From assembly GCF_900101605.1 (NCBI RefSeq), contig NZ_FMUR01000009.1, forward strand, positions 1 to 64,000: a DNA stretch of 64,000 nt. The letters are read 5' to 3'. The translations under genes were made by a program, and so were the position numbers. Shown here piece after piece: positions 1 to 8,105 of the stretch; the stretch's first letter is position 1, and each line of letters starts with the position of its first letter. The notes under the pieces are model-generated. The model worked only from the letters and a program-made list of their open reading frames with translations. It was not told the DNA's origin and did not search any database. This DNA comes from Butyrivibrio hungatei (lineage in GTDB: Bacteria; Bacillota; Clostridia; Lachnospirales; Lachnospiraceae).

Positions 1-316
1 GCGCATGGCGTGAGGCTACTGAAAAGATGCAGCGTAGCTATTCCCATAGCGGTTATCCATACGATAATGCCTGCATAGAATCCTTCCATTCCTTGATTAA
101 AAGGGAATGGCTTAACCGCTTTTCTATTATCAACTACAAGCACGCATATAGGCTTGTATTCGAGTATATCGAAACCTTTTATAACACCGTTAGGATTCAC
201 AGCCACTGTGACTATATGTCTCCTAACGAATTCGAAGAACTATATGAGAGGGTTATGGTTGCGCCTGCTGCATAAGCAGGTAAACCTCTCATTTTAATTT
301 GTACTATTTATTGACA
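1..316 (+). mobile_element. Right end of an IS3-family insertion sequence
   Basis: The window opens inside an IS3-family element. The transposase reading frame ends at 275 and the presumed right terminus is the TTGACA ending at about 316, matching the TG...CA terminal dinucleotides of this family (read outward on the minus strand it begins TGTCAATAAA). The boundary is also marked by the exporter gene on the minus strand, whose sensible protein sequence stops exactly here. The left end and the target duplication lie outside the window, so element length and duplication cannot be given. Confidence 0.75.
3..275 (+). CDS. IS3-family transposase (OrfB), C-terminal fragment
   Basis: The frame is open to the left edge, so this is only the C-terminal part of a DDE transposase. 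The visible block SGYPYDNACIESFHSLIKRE is the characteristic IS3/IS150-group region around the last catalytic Glu of the DDE triad (E in IESF). It is followed by the usual ...FYNTVRIHSHCDYMSPNEFE tail of the integrase core. The first Met at 27 is internal and not a start. The protein would cut and join the element ends. Nothing in the visible part looks damaged. The element is linked to disruption of the adjacent exporter gene. Confidence 0.9.
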   Translation, partial: AWREATEKMQRSYSHSGYPYDNACIESFHSLIKREWLNRFSIINYKHAYRLVFEYIETFYNTVRIHSHCDYMSPNEFEELYERVMVAPAA

Positions 317-1943
317 TAGGACCAGCACCATCTATTGTGATTTCACCGTTCTCAGGTTCATAATAGCGCAATAATAGCTTTGCTATAGTCGACTTCCCGC
401 TACCACTTGCCCCAACCAATGCAACCTTCTGTCCTTTCGGAATCGTAAAGCTGATATTGTCCAAAGCCGGTTTTCTATTACCATATCTAAATGTAAGATT
501 CTTTATTTCGATATCTCCGTCTACACCTGTTATTTCTTGCTGCTCATCTTCTTTTTCTTCCCTCTCGTAATCCATAATTTCCGATAATCTCTTCATAGAG
601 ATATTTGCTTCCTGAATCTGCAACTGAAGCCCTACCAGATTACTTATCGGATTCATGAAATATCCTGAGAGAGTCATAAACGCCATATAACTTCCAAGTG
701 TAAGTTCGTTATTAATTACCGAGCTGATTCCAACATACAATAAAACAATATTTCCCATTCCCGATATGATACTCGAAATAGTTCCCTGTACATTTGAAAG
801 CATGGATTCTTTGTAGCCAATTCTAAGAGATTTTATATACTCTTTTTCTATGCTCTCAAGCTCAGTATCCTCATTTGCATTTCCCTTTATTGTTTCTACA
901 GCACGAAGCCCCTCAATAATCTCTGAATTAAGAACTGATGCCTGCTGCATTTGCTCTTCATTAATCTTTTTGTATGGCTGCTTGAAGATAAAAACCAATA
1001 TAATACTGACAACTGTCATAAATAAAATTATGGAAAAAAGCTGCGAATTCATCCGAAACAGGATGACACCGGACATAAGTGCCATTGATATATCCATGAT
1101 CAGCGATAATGCTATTCCGGTAAAAATATTTTTTATAGTAAACGCATCAGAAAATCGCGTCGTTATATCTCCCGTTTTTCTTGTAGAAAAAAATTTCATC
1201 GGAAGCTTATATATGTGTTCAAAATATCCCAACATAAGAGGAATATCTATCTTTATTGATAAATGTAACAATATCCACTGTCTGATAAATCCAAGCACCG
1301 TCGAAGTAAACGATATCCCAAGAAAGACTACAAGCATAATCTTTAATGCATCCTTCTGCTGGTACGTCAGGATTTCGTCATAGATAACATTATTAAACAA
1401 AGATGATACTATTCCTAAGAGTGTTGTAAGCGCCGATGCCAGGAAAGCATATATAAACAGCTTCTTTTGTGGAAGCATAAGCTTAATATACCGCTCAAAT
1501 ATATTGACGCCTTTTACCTTTCCGGACTCAAATTCACTGTTAGGTTTTAGCAGAAGTAACGCTCCTGTAAATTTCTCATAGAAAGTATCAATTTCAACAC
1601 GTTCTAAATCCTTTGCCGGATCACCAATCACTATATGTTTATTATCTTTTTTAAAGATAACCACAAAATGTGACAAACCTTCTTTTGTGATAATATTTGC
1701 AATACACGGCAAAGAAAATTCACTTAAAAATCCTTCTTTGTCGACTTTTACTGCCTGTGTCATGAATCCAAGTTTTTCCGCGCATTTTGATAGTCCGATA
1801 AGATTTGTTCCTTTGAGATCAGTGCCCATCATATCACGAAGTCGCGTAATGGTTGTTTCTTTCTTGTAATGTAAGCAAACCATTGCCATGCAAGCTGCAG
1901 CACAGTCCGTATAATCATGCTGTTTAACAAATGTGTATCTCAT
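294..1943 (-). pseudogene. C39-peptidase bacteriocin-type ABC exporter, truncated by IS insertion
   Basis: The N-terminus is a C39 cysteine peptidase domain (about residues 1-130) with catalytic Cys14 in DYTDCAAAC, His92 in GLSHF and Asp108 in VIGDP. It is followed by a six-helix ABC exporter membrane domain (about 160-440) and the start of a nucleotide-binding domain with Walker A GASGSGKST (511-519). Proteins of this type remove a double-glycine leader and export the peptide; they are normally about 700-750 residues. Here the sequence stops after ...ITIDGAGP, and the last residues (SINSTN) are encoded by IS DNA. The Q-loop, ABC signature and Walker B are missing, so ATP hydrolysis is not expected. 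The start at 1943 follows GAAGGA. A LytTR-type operator lies upstream. No double-glycine substrate gene is visible; it may lie beyond the left edge. Confidence 0.88.
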
Positions 1944-2028
1944 GCCACAATTCTATCCTTCGATTATTATATTTAATCCCGGTACGTTTTATATTTCCTT
2001 TTCATTTGAACCTTAACAATAATTAATG

Positions 2029-2090
2029 ATAATCGTTCATTTCCACACTCACAATGTATCTTGAGTGAACACGCGGTATCTTGAGTAAAC
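2029..2090 (-). promoter_or_regulatory. LytTR-type operator and promoter of the C39 exporter
   Basis: Two direct repeats, TATCTTGAGTGAAC (2057-2070) and TATCTTGAGTAAAC (2077-2090), are offset by 20 bp, the one-helical-phase spacing typical of LytTR regulators. A weak -10 (GATTAT on the minus strand, 2029-2034) lies 22 nt past the promoter-proximal repeat, and no good -35 is present, as expected for an activator-dependent promoter. The same motif occurs at 4279-4312. Binding by the neighbouring regulator is inference. Confidence 0.65.
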
Positions 2091-2091
2091 G

Positions 2092-2120
2092 AAAAAAACT
2101 CCGGCTTTTCACCACCGAAG
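2092..2120 (-). terminator. Terminator of the sensor/regulator operon
   Basis: On the minus strand CTTCGG pairs with CCGGAG (2115-2120 with 2099-2104) and is followed by seven T (2092-2098). It sits just after the kinase stop codon, so the downstream exporter is a separate transcription unit served by its own operator-linked promoter. Confidence 0.75.
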
Positions 2121-2134
2121 TTTCAAAAAATCAA

Positions 2135-3436
2135 TCATAGCGCTATAAAGGCTACGAATTTACCATCTTCAATTTTATTACTATAAAATCCATTGTATTT
2201 ATTTACTACAGCTCTTACACTCTTCATACCAAAGCCATGATTCTTAATATCTTTTTTTGTAGTAAACATATCTCCATCAATGATTTTATCTTTCATTATC
2301 GTATCATTTTCCACCCTAATCAAAAGCTGCTCTCCACTATTTGAAACCTTAACATCTACGCCTTTTTCATCAGCTTCTACTTTTTCACACCCTTCTACAG
2401 CATTTTTTAAAAGATTGTAAAAAATCGTGCAGAGATCATAATCGCTTATTTCCTCTCTAATTTTTGGGCAGCCCTCGTATTGGAACTTTATGTTTTTGTC
2501 CTGCATTACTTTTGTTTGATCATTAATCACAGCATCAGCAGCCATATTGCACGTATACTTTTTAGTTTGGTCGATGTCAACTTGTTTTTGCATACAAGCT
2601 AGATACTCCTGCATTTTTTCAGTATTGCCTTCGTCAAGATATTTTTGTAGTGCTGTAATATGTGCACGAACATCATGCCTAAATCTTCGCACTTTTTCTT
2701 GATCATTCTTTAAACCGTCAAAATAATCTGATTGAGCTTTAAGCATATATTGATACTTGATTTCGTCTTGCTTCATCTTATTATTTCTATTTACAACAAA
2801 GCTTTGCCATACCATAACAGCAATAAATAGAAACAATAGTCCCAGCATAGCAACAGATATAATAACGTAAGCTTTTGGATCATACTCTTTTCTTCTCACC
2901 ATTTTCCCCAATGCAGGAATTATAAAAAGCCCCCCAATAAAACTTGAAAAAATCACTCCTAGTTGTGAAGTAGAAAGATAATAGTCTACCTTCCTTTTTA
3001 TAATAATATTCATTAAAAAATGATATATCATAGGAGCAATTAAAACCAATACCTTATCCCAAAGAGGTCTTCCGACAAGTGCTCCGTATAAATAACAATC
3101 ATCTTCAAACATGGCATAAAAGAGCATTTTAGATAATGTTGATAGTAAATCCATAATTATCCAGGATACTGCCATGTATATAAACCCCTTAACCCTTTTT
3201 CCTTTCTCTATTAACACAACAAAAAGAATGGAGCAAAGATTCGGAATTCCACTAAGCCATCTATCTCCTCCACGGATTTCAAAATATAAAAGACAACATA
3301 ACATCGAAAAAACAAAATAAATTGGAACAGATATTTTCTTCTTGTAAATTGGAAAATTAAATGCAATAAGAAAAAAAGAAAAGTATTTCAATAAATCCAA
3401 CAAACTATATTCTGCGGCCCATAAAAGATCCTTCAT
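2135..3436 (-). CDS. GHKL sensor histidine kinase (AgrC/ComD-like)
   Basis: This is a membrane sensor kinase. The first ~210 residues hold about six hydrophobic helices. The cytoplasmic part follows, with the H-box RRFRHDVRAH (His254), the N-box NLLKNAVEGC and the glycine box NHGFGMKSVRAVV of the GHKL/HATPase_c_5 type. Kinases of this layout (AgrC, ComD, BlpH) sense secreted peptides and phosphorylate a LytTR regulator. The start overlaps the stop of the regulator gene by 4 bp (ATGA), so the two are translationally coupled. A terminator follows immediately. The ligand is not shown by the sequence; the small peptide at 4381 or an exported peptide are candidates. All key kinase residues appear intact. 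Confidence 0.88.
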   Translation of the reverse strand: MKDLLWAAEYSLLDLLKYFSFFLIAFNFPIYKKKISVPIYFVFSMLCCLLYFEIRGGDRWLSGIPNLCSILFVVLIEKGKRVKGFIYMAVSWIIMDLLSTLSKMLFYAMFEDDCYLYGALVGRPLWDKVLVLIAPMIYHFLMNIIIKRKVDYYLSTSQLGVIFSSFIGGLFIIPALGKMVRRKEYDPKAYVIISVAMLGLLFLFIAVMVWQSFVVNRNNKMKQDEIKYQYMLKAQSDYFDGLKNDQEKVRRFRHDVRAHITALQKYLDEGNTEKMQEYLACMQKQVDIDQTKKYTCNMAADAVINDQTKVMQDKNIKFQYEGCPKIREEISDYDLCTIFYNLLKNAVEGCEKVEADEKGVDVKVSNSGEQLLIRVENDTIMKDKIIDGDMFTTKKDIKNHGFGMKSVRAVVNKYNGFYSNKIEDGKFVAFIAL

Positions 3437-4155
3437 ACACTCATCCCCTCATACAAATATTGTCTATAACTTCTTAAAGCAGTATCTTTATAACTTTTCC
3501 CAATCGGTATGCTTTCTTTTGTTATCAAGTTAATATAGGCACCGGATAAATTTGATATTTTATTTACATTAATAAGATATGATCTATGCACGCGAAGAAA
3601 CGGCATCCCTCCGAGGATACTTTCACACTTTTTCAATGTATAAGAAGTAACTATTGTCTTTTGTATAGTATGTATATCACAATAATTTGAATCAGCTTTA
3701 AGATATATAATATCCGACTTGCGAAGATGATAATCGCCGCAATTGTCTGAAAAAACTACCAATGCATCAGATATCACTCTCTTATAAACCTTTTGAATCC
3801 TTGAATTGAAATCAGTTTCCTTTATCGGCTTTTGGATAAACCCCAATGTCTTATATCCATATGCATCTCCGGCAAATTCATGATGACTGGATACAAATAC
3901 TATATTTAAAACATTAGGCATCTTTTCAAGTCTTTCCATTACAGACAATCCGTCGATTCCGCCCATCTCTATATCCAAAAAAACGAGATCAATATGCCTG
4001 TCAGTCTCCTTTATAATCTCTTCTCCCGAATAATATGAGTAAACCTTATAATTTACTTTTTTATCAATAAAAAATGAGTTGCATAACCCGATTATTTCGT
4101 TGTGCAACTCTCTATCATCATCACATATTGCAATATTGAATGTACCTATATCCAT
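3433..4155 (-). CDS. LytTR-family response regulator (AgrA/ComE-like)
   Basis: The receiver domain (about 1-125) has the acidic pocket CDDD (12-14), phospho-acceptor Asp61 in VFLDIEMGG and the conserved Lys109 in GFIQKP. A LytTR DNA-binding domain follows (about 135-235), with SDIIYLKADSNYCDIHT and LRVHRSYLINVNKI. LytTR regulators bind pairs of short direct repeats, and two such pairs with the same sequence flank this operon (2057-2090 and 4279-4312). The gene is the first of a two-gene operon with the GHKL kinase. The likely targets are the C39 exporter and the 16-residue peptide gene, and possibly its own promoter, since the second operator also lies upstream of it. Confidence 0.9.
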   Translation of the reverse strand: MDIGTFNIAICDDDRELHNEIIGLCNSFFIDKKVNYKVYSYYSGEEIIKETDRHIDLVFLDIEMGGIDGLSVMERLEKMPNVLNIVFVSSHHEFAGDAYGYKTLGFIQKPIKETDFNSRIQKVYKRVISDALVVFSDNCGDYHLRKSDIIYLKADSNYCDIHTIQKTIVTSYTLKKCESILGGMPFLRVHRSYLINVNKISNLSGAYINLITKESIPIGKSYKDTALRSYRQYLYEGMSV

Positions 4156-4278
4156 TACATATGCCCCCTATAATCAAGTAAATAGCTACATTTTTAAAAG
4201 ATTATATCATAAAAATTCCTATATAACACTTTTGCTTTATTATAGTTTTAAAATCATTTATCTATAATCATATTTCCA

Positions 4279-4342
4279 TACACTCAAGATAGCCGTAGTT
4301 TACTCAATGATATACTCTCTGCTAATCGAATTATTATATAAT
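4279..4342 (+). promoter_or_regulatory. LytTR-type operator and promoter of the 16-aa peptide gene
   Basis: Direct repeats TACACTCAAGATA (4279-4291) and GTTTACTCAATGATA (4298-4312), again 20 bp apart, match the operator at 2057-2090 in reverse complement. A -10 (TATAAT, 4337-4342, or TATATA at 4335) lies 22-24 nt downstream with no recognisable -35, the same layout as the exporter promoter. It points rightward to the peptide gene at 4381 and is also ~120 bp upstream of the divergent regulator gene. Confidence 0.65.
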
Positions 4343-4380
4343 GCAATCTGTCATCTCAAAACAAAAGGAGGAATGTATTC

Positions 4381-4431
4381 ATGTATCAATATGATATACT
4401 TGAACTTATTTTCGGAAGCGGCAATCCTTAA
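4381..4431 (+). CDS. Putative 16-residue peptide, LytTR-regulon candidate
   Basis: A 16-codon frame encodes MYQYDILELIFGSGNP and ends TAA. It has a near-perfect ribosome binding site (AGGAGG at 4366-4371, spacing 9), a promoter with a LytTR-type operator upstream and a strong terminator downstream, so it forms a complete tiny transcription unit. The peptide is hydrophobic in the middle with a Gly-Ser-Gly-Asn-Pro tail. It has no Cys and no double-Gly leader, so it is not an obvious AgrD or C39 substrate. I do not recognise it. It could be a leaderless signal or bacteriocin-like peptide, a leader peptide, or the remnant of a longer gene. Confidence 0.5.
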   Translation: MYQYDILELIFGSGNP

Positions 4432-4476
4432 TAGTCATTTCCCATCTATAAGTCGCCAAGAGCGGTCAAAATAATA

Positions 4477-4532
4477 AAACTTTGGCGATTTATACGCTTA
4501 AAAATGCTTATAAATCGCCAAAGTCTGTTTTT
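4477..4532. terminator. Bidirectional terminator with TTTGGCGATTTATA stem
   Basis: ACTTTGGCGATTTATA (4479-4494) pairs perfectly with TATAAATCGCCAAAGT (4509-4524). Five T follow on the plus strand (4528-4532), and TTTTA follows on the minus strand. It separates the peptide gene from the convergent membrane protein gene. A third partial copy of the stem (TATAAGTCGCCA, 4448-4459) lies upstream, and a sister terminator is at 9546-9595. Confidence 0.8.
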
Positions 4533-4546
4533 CAAATTCATCTCTT

Positions 4547-6259
4547 CTATTCTTTTATTTCATTGCCCTGTTGTGCCCTAAAGAACTTCCACACCGACAC
4601 GCCGTTAACCTCGGTATCGCGCACTTCTATTCCGGGGCCATAGTGTTCATTCAAGAACTGATATAAATATCCCATTCGTTCACCGTCGCCCCAGTAATAT
4701 ACATCATCCCTGTCAACAAGTGCCGCCGCTGACGTTGATACTCCATTCTTATTAAAAGAATAAAGCCCTATCGGAGATGGAAGCAGCCAACCTCCGTCAA
4801 AAAGAATATTGTCAAACCAGCCGTCGTATTTCTTGTCAATTTCAAATATATTCTTTGCGCCGCACATTCCGACAACCATTCTCATAACGCTTACTACATA
4901 GTAACCGTTGCTTTTGGCAAGAGAATCTATCTCATTGTGCCTCTCCACATCCGAATCGCTCACCTGAAGATAACTTCTGCGGCTGTAATCAAGATAATTT
5001 TTCTGCCAGGAAAAAAGAGTTACCACGGCAATTACTGCCATTACAATACCCAAAATTCTCTTTTTACCCGTACTCTTTAATTCAGGTTTTGGTAACACCG
5101 TTGCAAACATCGTAAGAAAAACAATAGGCACAAACCACACGCCAAACTCCGCTCTCCATATGGCTCGTCTCATATTCAAAAGATAATATAGTTCACCATA
5201 TGCTGTGATGACACAGACTAAACTTGCCGCAAGATGCAGATATGATTTACTGAATATGCAAAGAGCAACCGTCAAAAGGAGCAGCCCCAAGAGCACATAA
5301 GGTAACACACTCAAAGTCGATGTTTTTTGTATCTCTTCAAAAGTTTGTGCAAAAATATCCGGATCGAAGCGCAGATTACTTACTCTGGTATCTTTTCCGA
5401 TAATCTGTATCTGCCTTACTTTATCCAAACTGAAAACTTCGGTATCATTCCACATCCATTCATCAAGCAGTTTAAAATCCCCCTCAGAAAAGCCGGCCTT
5501 TTCATAGCCTTCACGATTCCAATTGAAATTATAATTGCCATAATCACGCTTCTGGATCATTATGCCGTCCCACTCATAAAAATCCTTCCATCCTTTATTA
5601 AGCTTAAATGCCACGAAATTGGAGGAAACGACGACCAATGTAAGCAAAAGCGGAATCAAAAGATAAATTCCTCTTTTCCTGATCTCGGCTCTTTTCCGGA
5701 AAAGTACCAACGCAACCACAATAAATCCAAACGGCAGCACCATCAGGAAAGAATCTTTTCTTGCGCTAAGTCCCAAAGCAATAAGCACCGAAGAAGCAAT
5801 GACATATATAATATTTGTCTTTTCCCTGCCAAGCGCCCATGCAAGAACAGCAAATCCGACCGCCGCATAAAGCACCGCATTCTTGGTGTACTGAAGATTT
5901 ATATAAATGTCTTTTGCAAAAAGAATGTTGATAAACACAGACAGTATCGCAGTTGTCAGATATGACGCATCATGCGTTACAGCCAGCAATAATAGGATCA
6001 CCGCCAGAAGATTGAATATCAGATATACCCAAAGGTAACAATTGACCGACGGAAAAAGCGCATACATAAATTTAATAAAATATCCAAGCAATATCCCGCT
6101 GTAGACCAGATACTGCGAAGGTTCCCCGTATGCACCGGCCGCTATGAAATTCATGGTTATATCATCACATTCCTCATAGCAAATGTTTGAAAAAATAATG
6201 CATCCAATCCAAATAAGAACAGATATTATTGATATTTCCGCCAACTTAATTTTCCGCAT
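4547..6259 (-). CDS. Polytopic membrane protein, possible GT-C-type glycosyltransferase
   Basis: A 570-residue protein with an N-terminal transmembrane helix, about ten further hydrophobic segments up to residue ~420, and a soluble C-terminal domain of ~150 residues. An acidic pair (Asp32-Asp33 in YEECDDITM) sits directly after the first helix, where GT-C glycosyltransferases carry their catalytic acidic motif, and the overall layout fits that superfamily. I do not recognise the specific family, so donor and acceptor are unknown. It may act on cell-surface polymers. The start follows GAGGAG with a spacing of 7. It is not clearly in an operon with its neighbours, since a hairpin lies upstream at 6304-6333. 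Confidence 0.6.
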   Translation of the reverse strand: MRKIKLAEISIISVLIWIGCIIFSNICYEECDDITMNFIAAGAYGEPSQYLVYSGILLGYFIKFMYALFPSVNCYLWVYLIFNLLAVILLLLAVTHDASYLTTAILSVFINILFAKDIYINLQYTKNAVLYAAVGFAVLAWALGREKTNIIYVIASSVLIALGLSARKDSFLMVLPFGFIVVALVLFRKRAEIRKRGIYLLIPLLLTLVVVSSNFVAFKLNKGWKDFYEWDGIMIQKRDYGNYNFNWNREGYEKAGFSEGDFKLLDEWMWNDTEVFSLDKVRQIQIIGKDTRVSNLRFDPDIFAQTFEEIQKTSTLSVLPYVLLGLLLLTVALCIFSKSYLHLAASLVCVITAYGELYYLLNMRRAIWRAEFGVWFVPIVFLTMFATVLPKPELKSTGKKRILGIVMAVIAVVTLFSWQKNYLDYSRRSYLQVSDSDVERHNEIDSLAKSNGYYVVSVMRMVVGMCGAKNIFEIDKKYDGWFDNILFDGGWLLPSPIGLYSFNKNGVSTSAAALVDRDDVYYWGDGERMGYLYQFLNEHYGPGIEVRDTEVNGVSVWKFFRAQQGNEIKE

Positions 6260-6303
6260 GCTTTGTCTCCTCGCCCAAGTCTGCTTGAGCCGCTTTTATT
6301 TTA

Positions 6304-6333
6304 GGGAAACGCCTATATTACATAGCGTTTCCC
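6304..6333 (-). terminator. Hairpin terminator after the ABC exporter gene
   Basis: GGGAAACGC (6304-6312) pairs with GCGTTTCCC (6325-6333), followed on the minus strand by an A/T-rich TAAAATAAAA rather than a clean T run. It lies between the exporter gene ending at 6351 and the membrane protein gene starting at 6259. The same nine-base stem recurs at 38226-38253. Confidence 0.55.
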
Positions 6334-6350
6334 GCATTAAATCAGAAAAT

Positions 6351-8078
6351 CTACTCAAACTGCATTCTGTAATACTTCTCGTACAAACCGCCTGTCCTTA
6401 AAAGTTCCTTGTGCGTTCCGCGCTCTTCTATGCCATTACTTCCAAGAACAATAATCTCGTCTGCTCCAAGAATCGTTGAAAGCCTGTGCGCAATCGTGAT
6501 TGTTGTTCTTCCGACCGAAAGTTTTTCAAGACTATCCTGAACATATCTCTCACTTTCGTTATCAAGTGCACTTGTTGCTTCGTCGAGAATAAGTATCGGA
6601 GGGTTCTTAAGGAACACTCTTGCGATGGCAATTCTCTGTTTCTGGCCACCTGACAGTCTTGCTCCTCTTTCACCGACAAGTGTGTCAAATCCATCTGACA
6701 GACTGTTTATAAAATCCGTCAGATCTGCTTTTTCAGCAGCTTCCCTTATCTCATCCATTGTGGCATCAGGCTTTCCGTAAGCGATATTCTCTCGAACCGT
6801 ACCGTTAAAGAGATACACGTCCTGTTGCACAATTCCGATAAATGATCTAAGCGATCTCTGCGTTACGTCACGAATGTCAACTCCGTCTATTTTAACGCTT
6901 CCGCCCGTAACATCGTAGAATCTCGGAAGCAGAGAACAAAGCGTTGTCTTTCCGCCACCCGACGGACCTACAATAGCTATATTTTTACCCTTATCAACAT
7001 GTAGACTGATGTGGTCAAGAACGCTGTCTTCCTCTCCGTATGCAAAAGAAACATCCTCATAATCAATAACGCCCTCAACGTGTGTCAGCTCTTTTGCCCC
7101 TTCTTTATCCACGATCTCCGGAACCGTATCCATTACTTCACAAAATCTGCCAAATCCCGCAAGACCTTTCTGGAGCTGCTCCGTAAACTCAACAAGTACG
7201 TTGACCGGATTGATAAATATGTTGATATACAGCGCATATATGGCCATATCTTCAACCGTCATCTGCCCTTTGGCAATAAACACGCCGCCGGCCACAATAA
7301 CAGTTACAAACAACAGTCCCTCAAAGAAGTTGTTTCCCGAATGAAAAAGCGCCATCTGCTTGTAATTGTCCTTCTTCGACTCAAGGAAAGCGAGGTTACT
7401 TTTATCAAATTTCTTTTCCTCAATCTCCTCACCCGTAAATGACTTAACAACCTTGATACCGCCGAGCGTATCCTGAAGTGATGAGTTGATTCCCGCAACC
7501 TTCTTTCTGTTATCGGAAAACGTAGCTCTCATCTTTCTGTTACGACTTACGGAGAATACTGCCATTACAAACACAACAGACACAAGACACAGCGTCATCG
7601 GCACATTTATACGCATCAGAAGTATGAATGAACCGACTATTTTTACAAATGAAATAAATATATTCTCGGGGCCGTGATGCGCAAGCTCGGAAATATCGAA
7701 GAGATCCGATACAAGCTTACTCATCATCTCGCCCGTGTTGTGCGTGTCATAATATGAAAACGAAAATGCCTCAAACCTTTCAAATAGCTCTTTTCGCATG
7801 CCGGACTCCATCTTGGCGCCCATCATATGTCCCCAGTATGTCACGTACCATCTGCACAGGAATCTGATGAAATACAAAACAAGCAGCAAAAGTCCGATGA
7901 TCCATATCCTTTTCATTATGATCGCAGGTTCTTCAAGAAACAGCGTCTCTCTGAGTATCCTTATGAACTGTGGAAATACGAGATCGATTATAGAAAGAAC
8001 CGTCGCGCAAAAAAGATCGAACAAAAACACTCCGATATAAGGTTTGTAATAGGGTATAAATTTCTTGATAAGATCCAT
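6351..8078 (-). CDS. ABC exporter, fused permease and ATPase (MsbA/YknV type)
   Basis: A 575-residue half-transporter. The first ~310 residues form a type-1 ABC exporter membrane domain with six helices, and the rest is an ATPase domain. Visible motifs are Walker A GPSGGGKTTL, Q-loop IVQQDVYLF, signature LSGGQKQRIAIARVFL, Walker B ILILDEATSALD and the switch His in TIAHRLS, so the ATPase is complete. It would work as a homodimer, or as a heterodimer if a partner exists, but no second half-transporter is adjacent. The substrate cannot be read from the sequence; lipids or drugs are usual for the family. A MATE transporter gene lies 27 bp upstream on the same strand, so co-transcription is likely. 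Confidence 0.88.
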   Translation of the reverse strand: MDLIKKFIPYYKPYIGVFLFDLFCATVLSIIDLVFPQFIRILRETLFLEEPAIIMKRIWIIGLLLLVLYFIRFLCRWYVTYWGHMMGAKMESGMRKELFERFEAFSFSYYDTHNTGEMMSKLVSDLFDISELAHHGPENIFISFVKIVGSFILLMRINVPMTLCLVSVVFVMAVFSVSRNRKMRATFSDNRKKVAGINSSLQDTLGGIKVVKSFTGEEIEEKKFDKSNLAFLESKKDNYKQMALFHSGNNFFEGLLFVTVIVAGGVFIAKGQMTVEDMAIYALYINIFINPVNVLVEFTEQLQKGLAGFGRFCEVMDTVPEIVDKEGAKELTHVEGVIDYEDVSFAYGEEDSVLDHISLHVDKGKNIAIVGPSGGGKTTLCSLLPRFYDVTGGSVKIDGVDIRDVTQRSLRSFIGIVQQDVYLFNGTVRENIAYGKPDATMDEIREAAEKADLTDFINSLSDGFDTLVGERGARLSGGQKQRIAIARVFLKNPPILILDEATSALDNESERYVQDSLEKLSVGRTTITIAHRLSTILGADEIIVLGSNGIEERGTHKELLRTGGLYEKYYRMQFE

Positions 8079-8105
8079 GGTGCATAATTCCTTTTTTTAC
8101 ATAAT

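Noticed and set aside
850-1383. 177-codon plus-strand frame inside the exporter gene
   Set aside because: Shadow of the minus-strand gene; no start signals and no family resemblance.
1944-2134. Double-glycine peptide gene between kinase and exporter
   Set aside because: No minus- or plus-strand frame with an SD and a GG/GA leader is present; only operator and terminator are seen.
4373-4480. Alternative 35-codon frame starting at 4373
   Set aside because: Its ATG is only 1 nt from the SD, whereas the ATG at 4381 has correct spacing.
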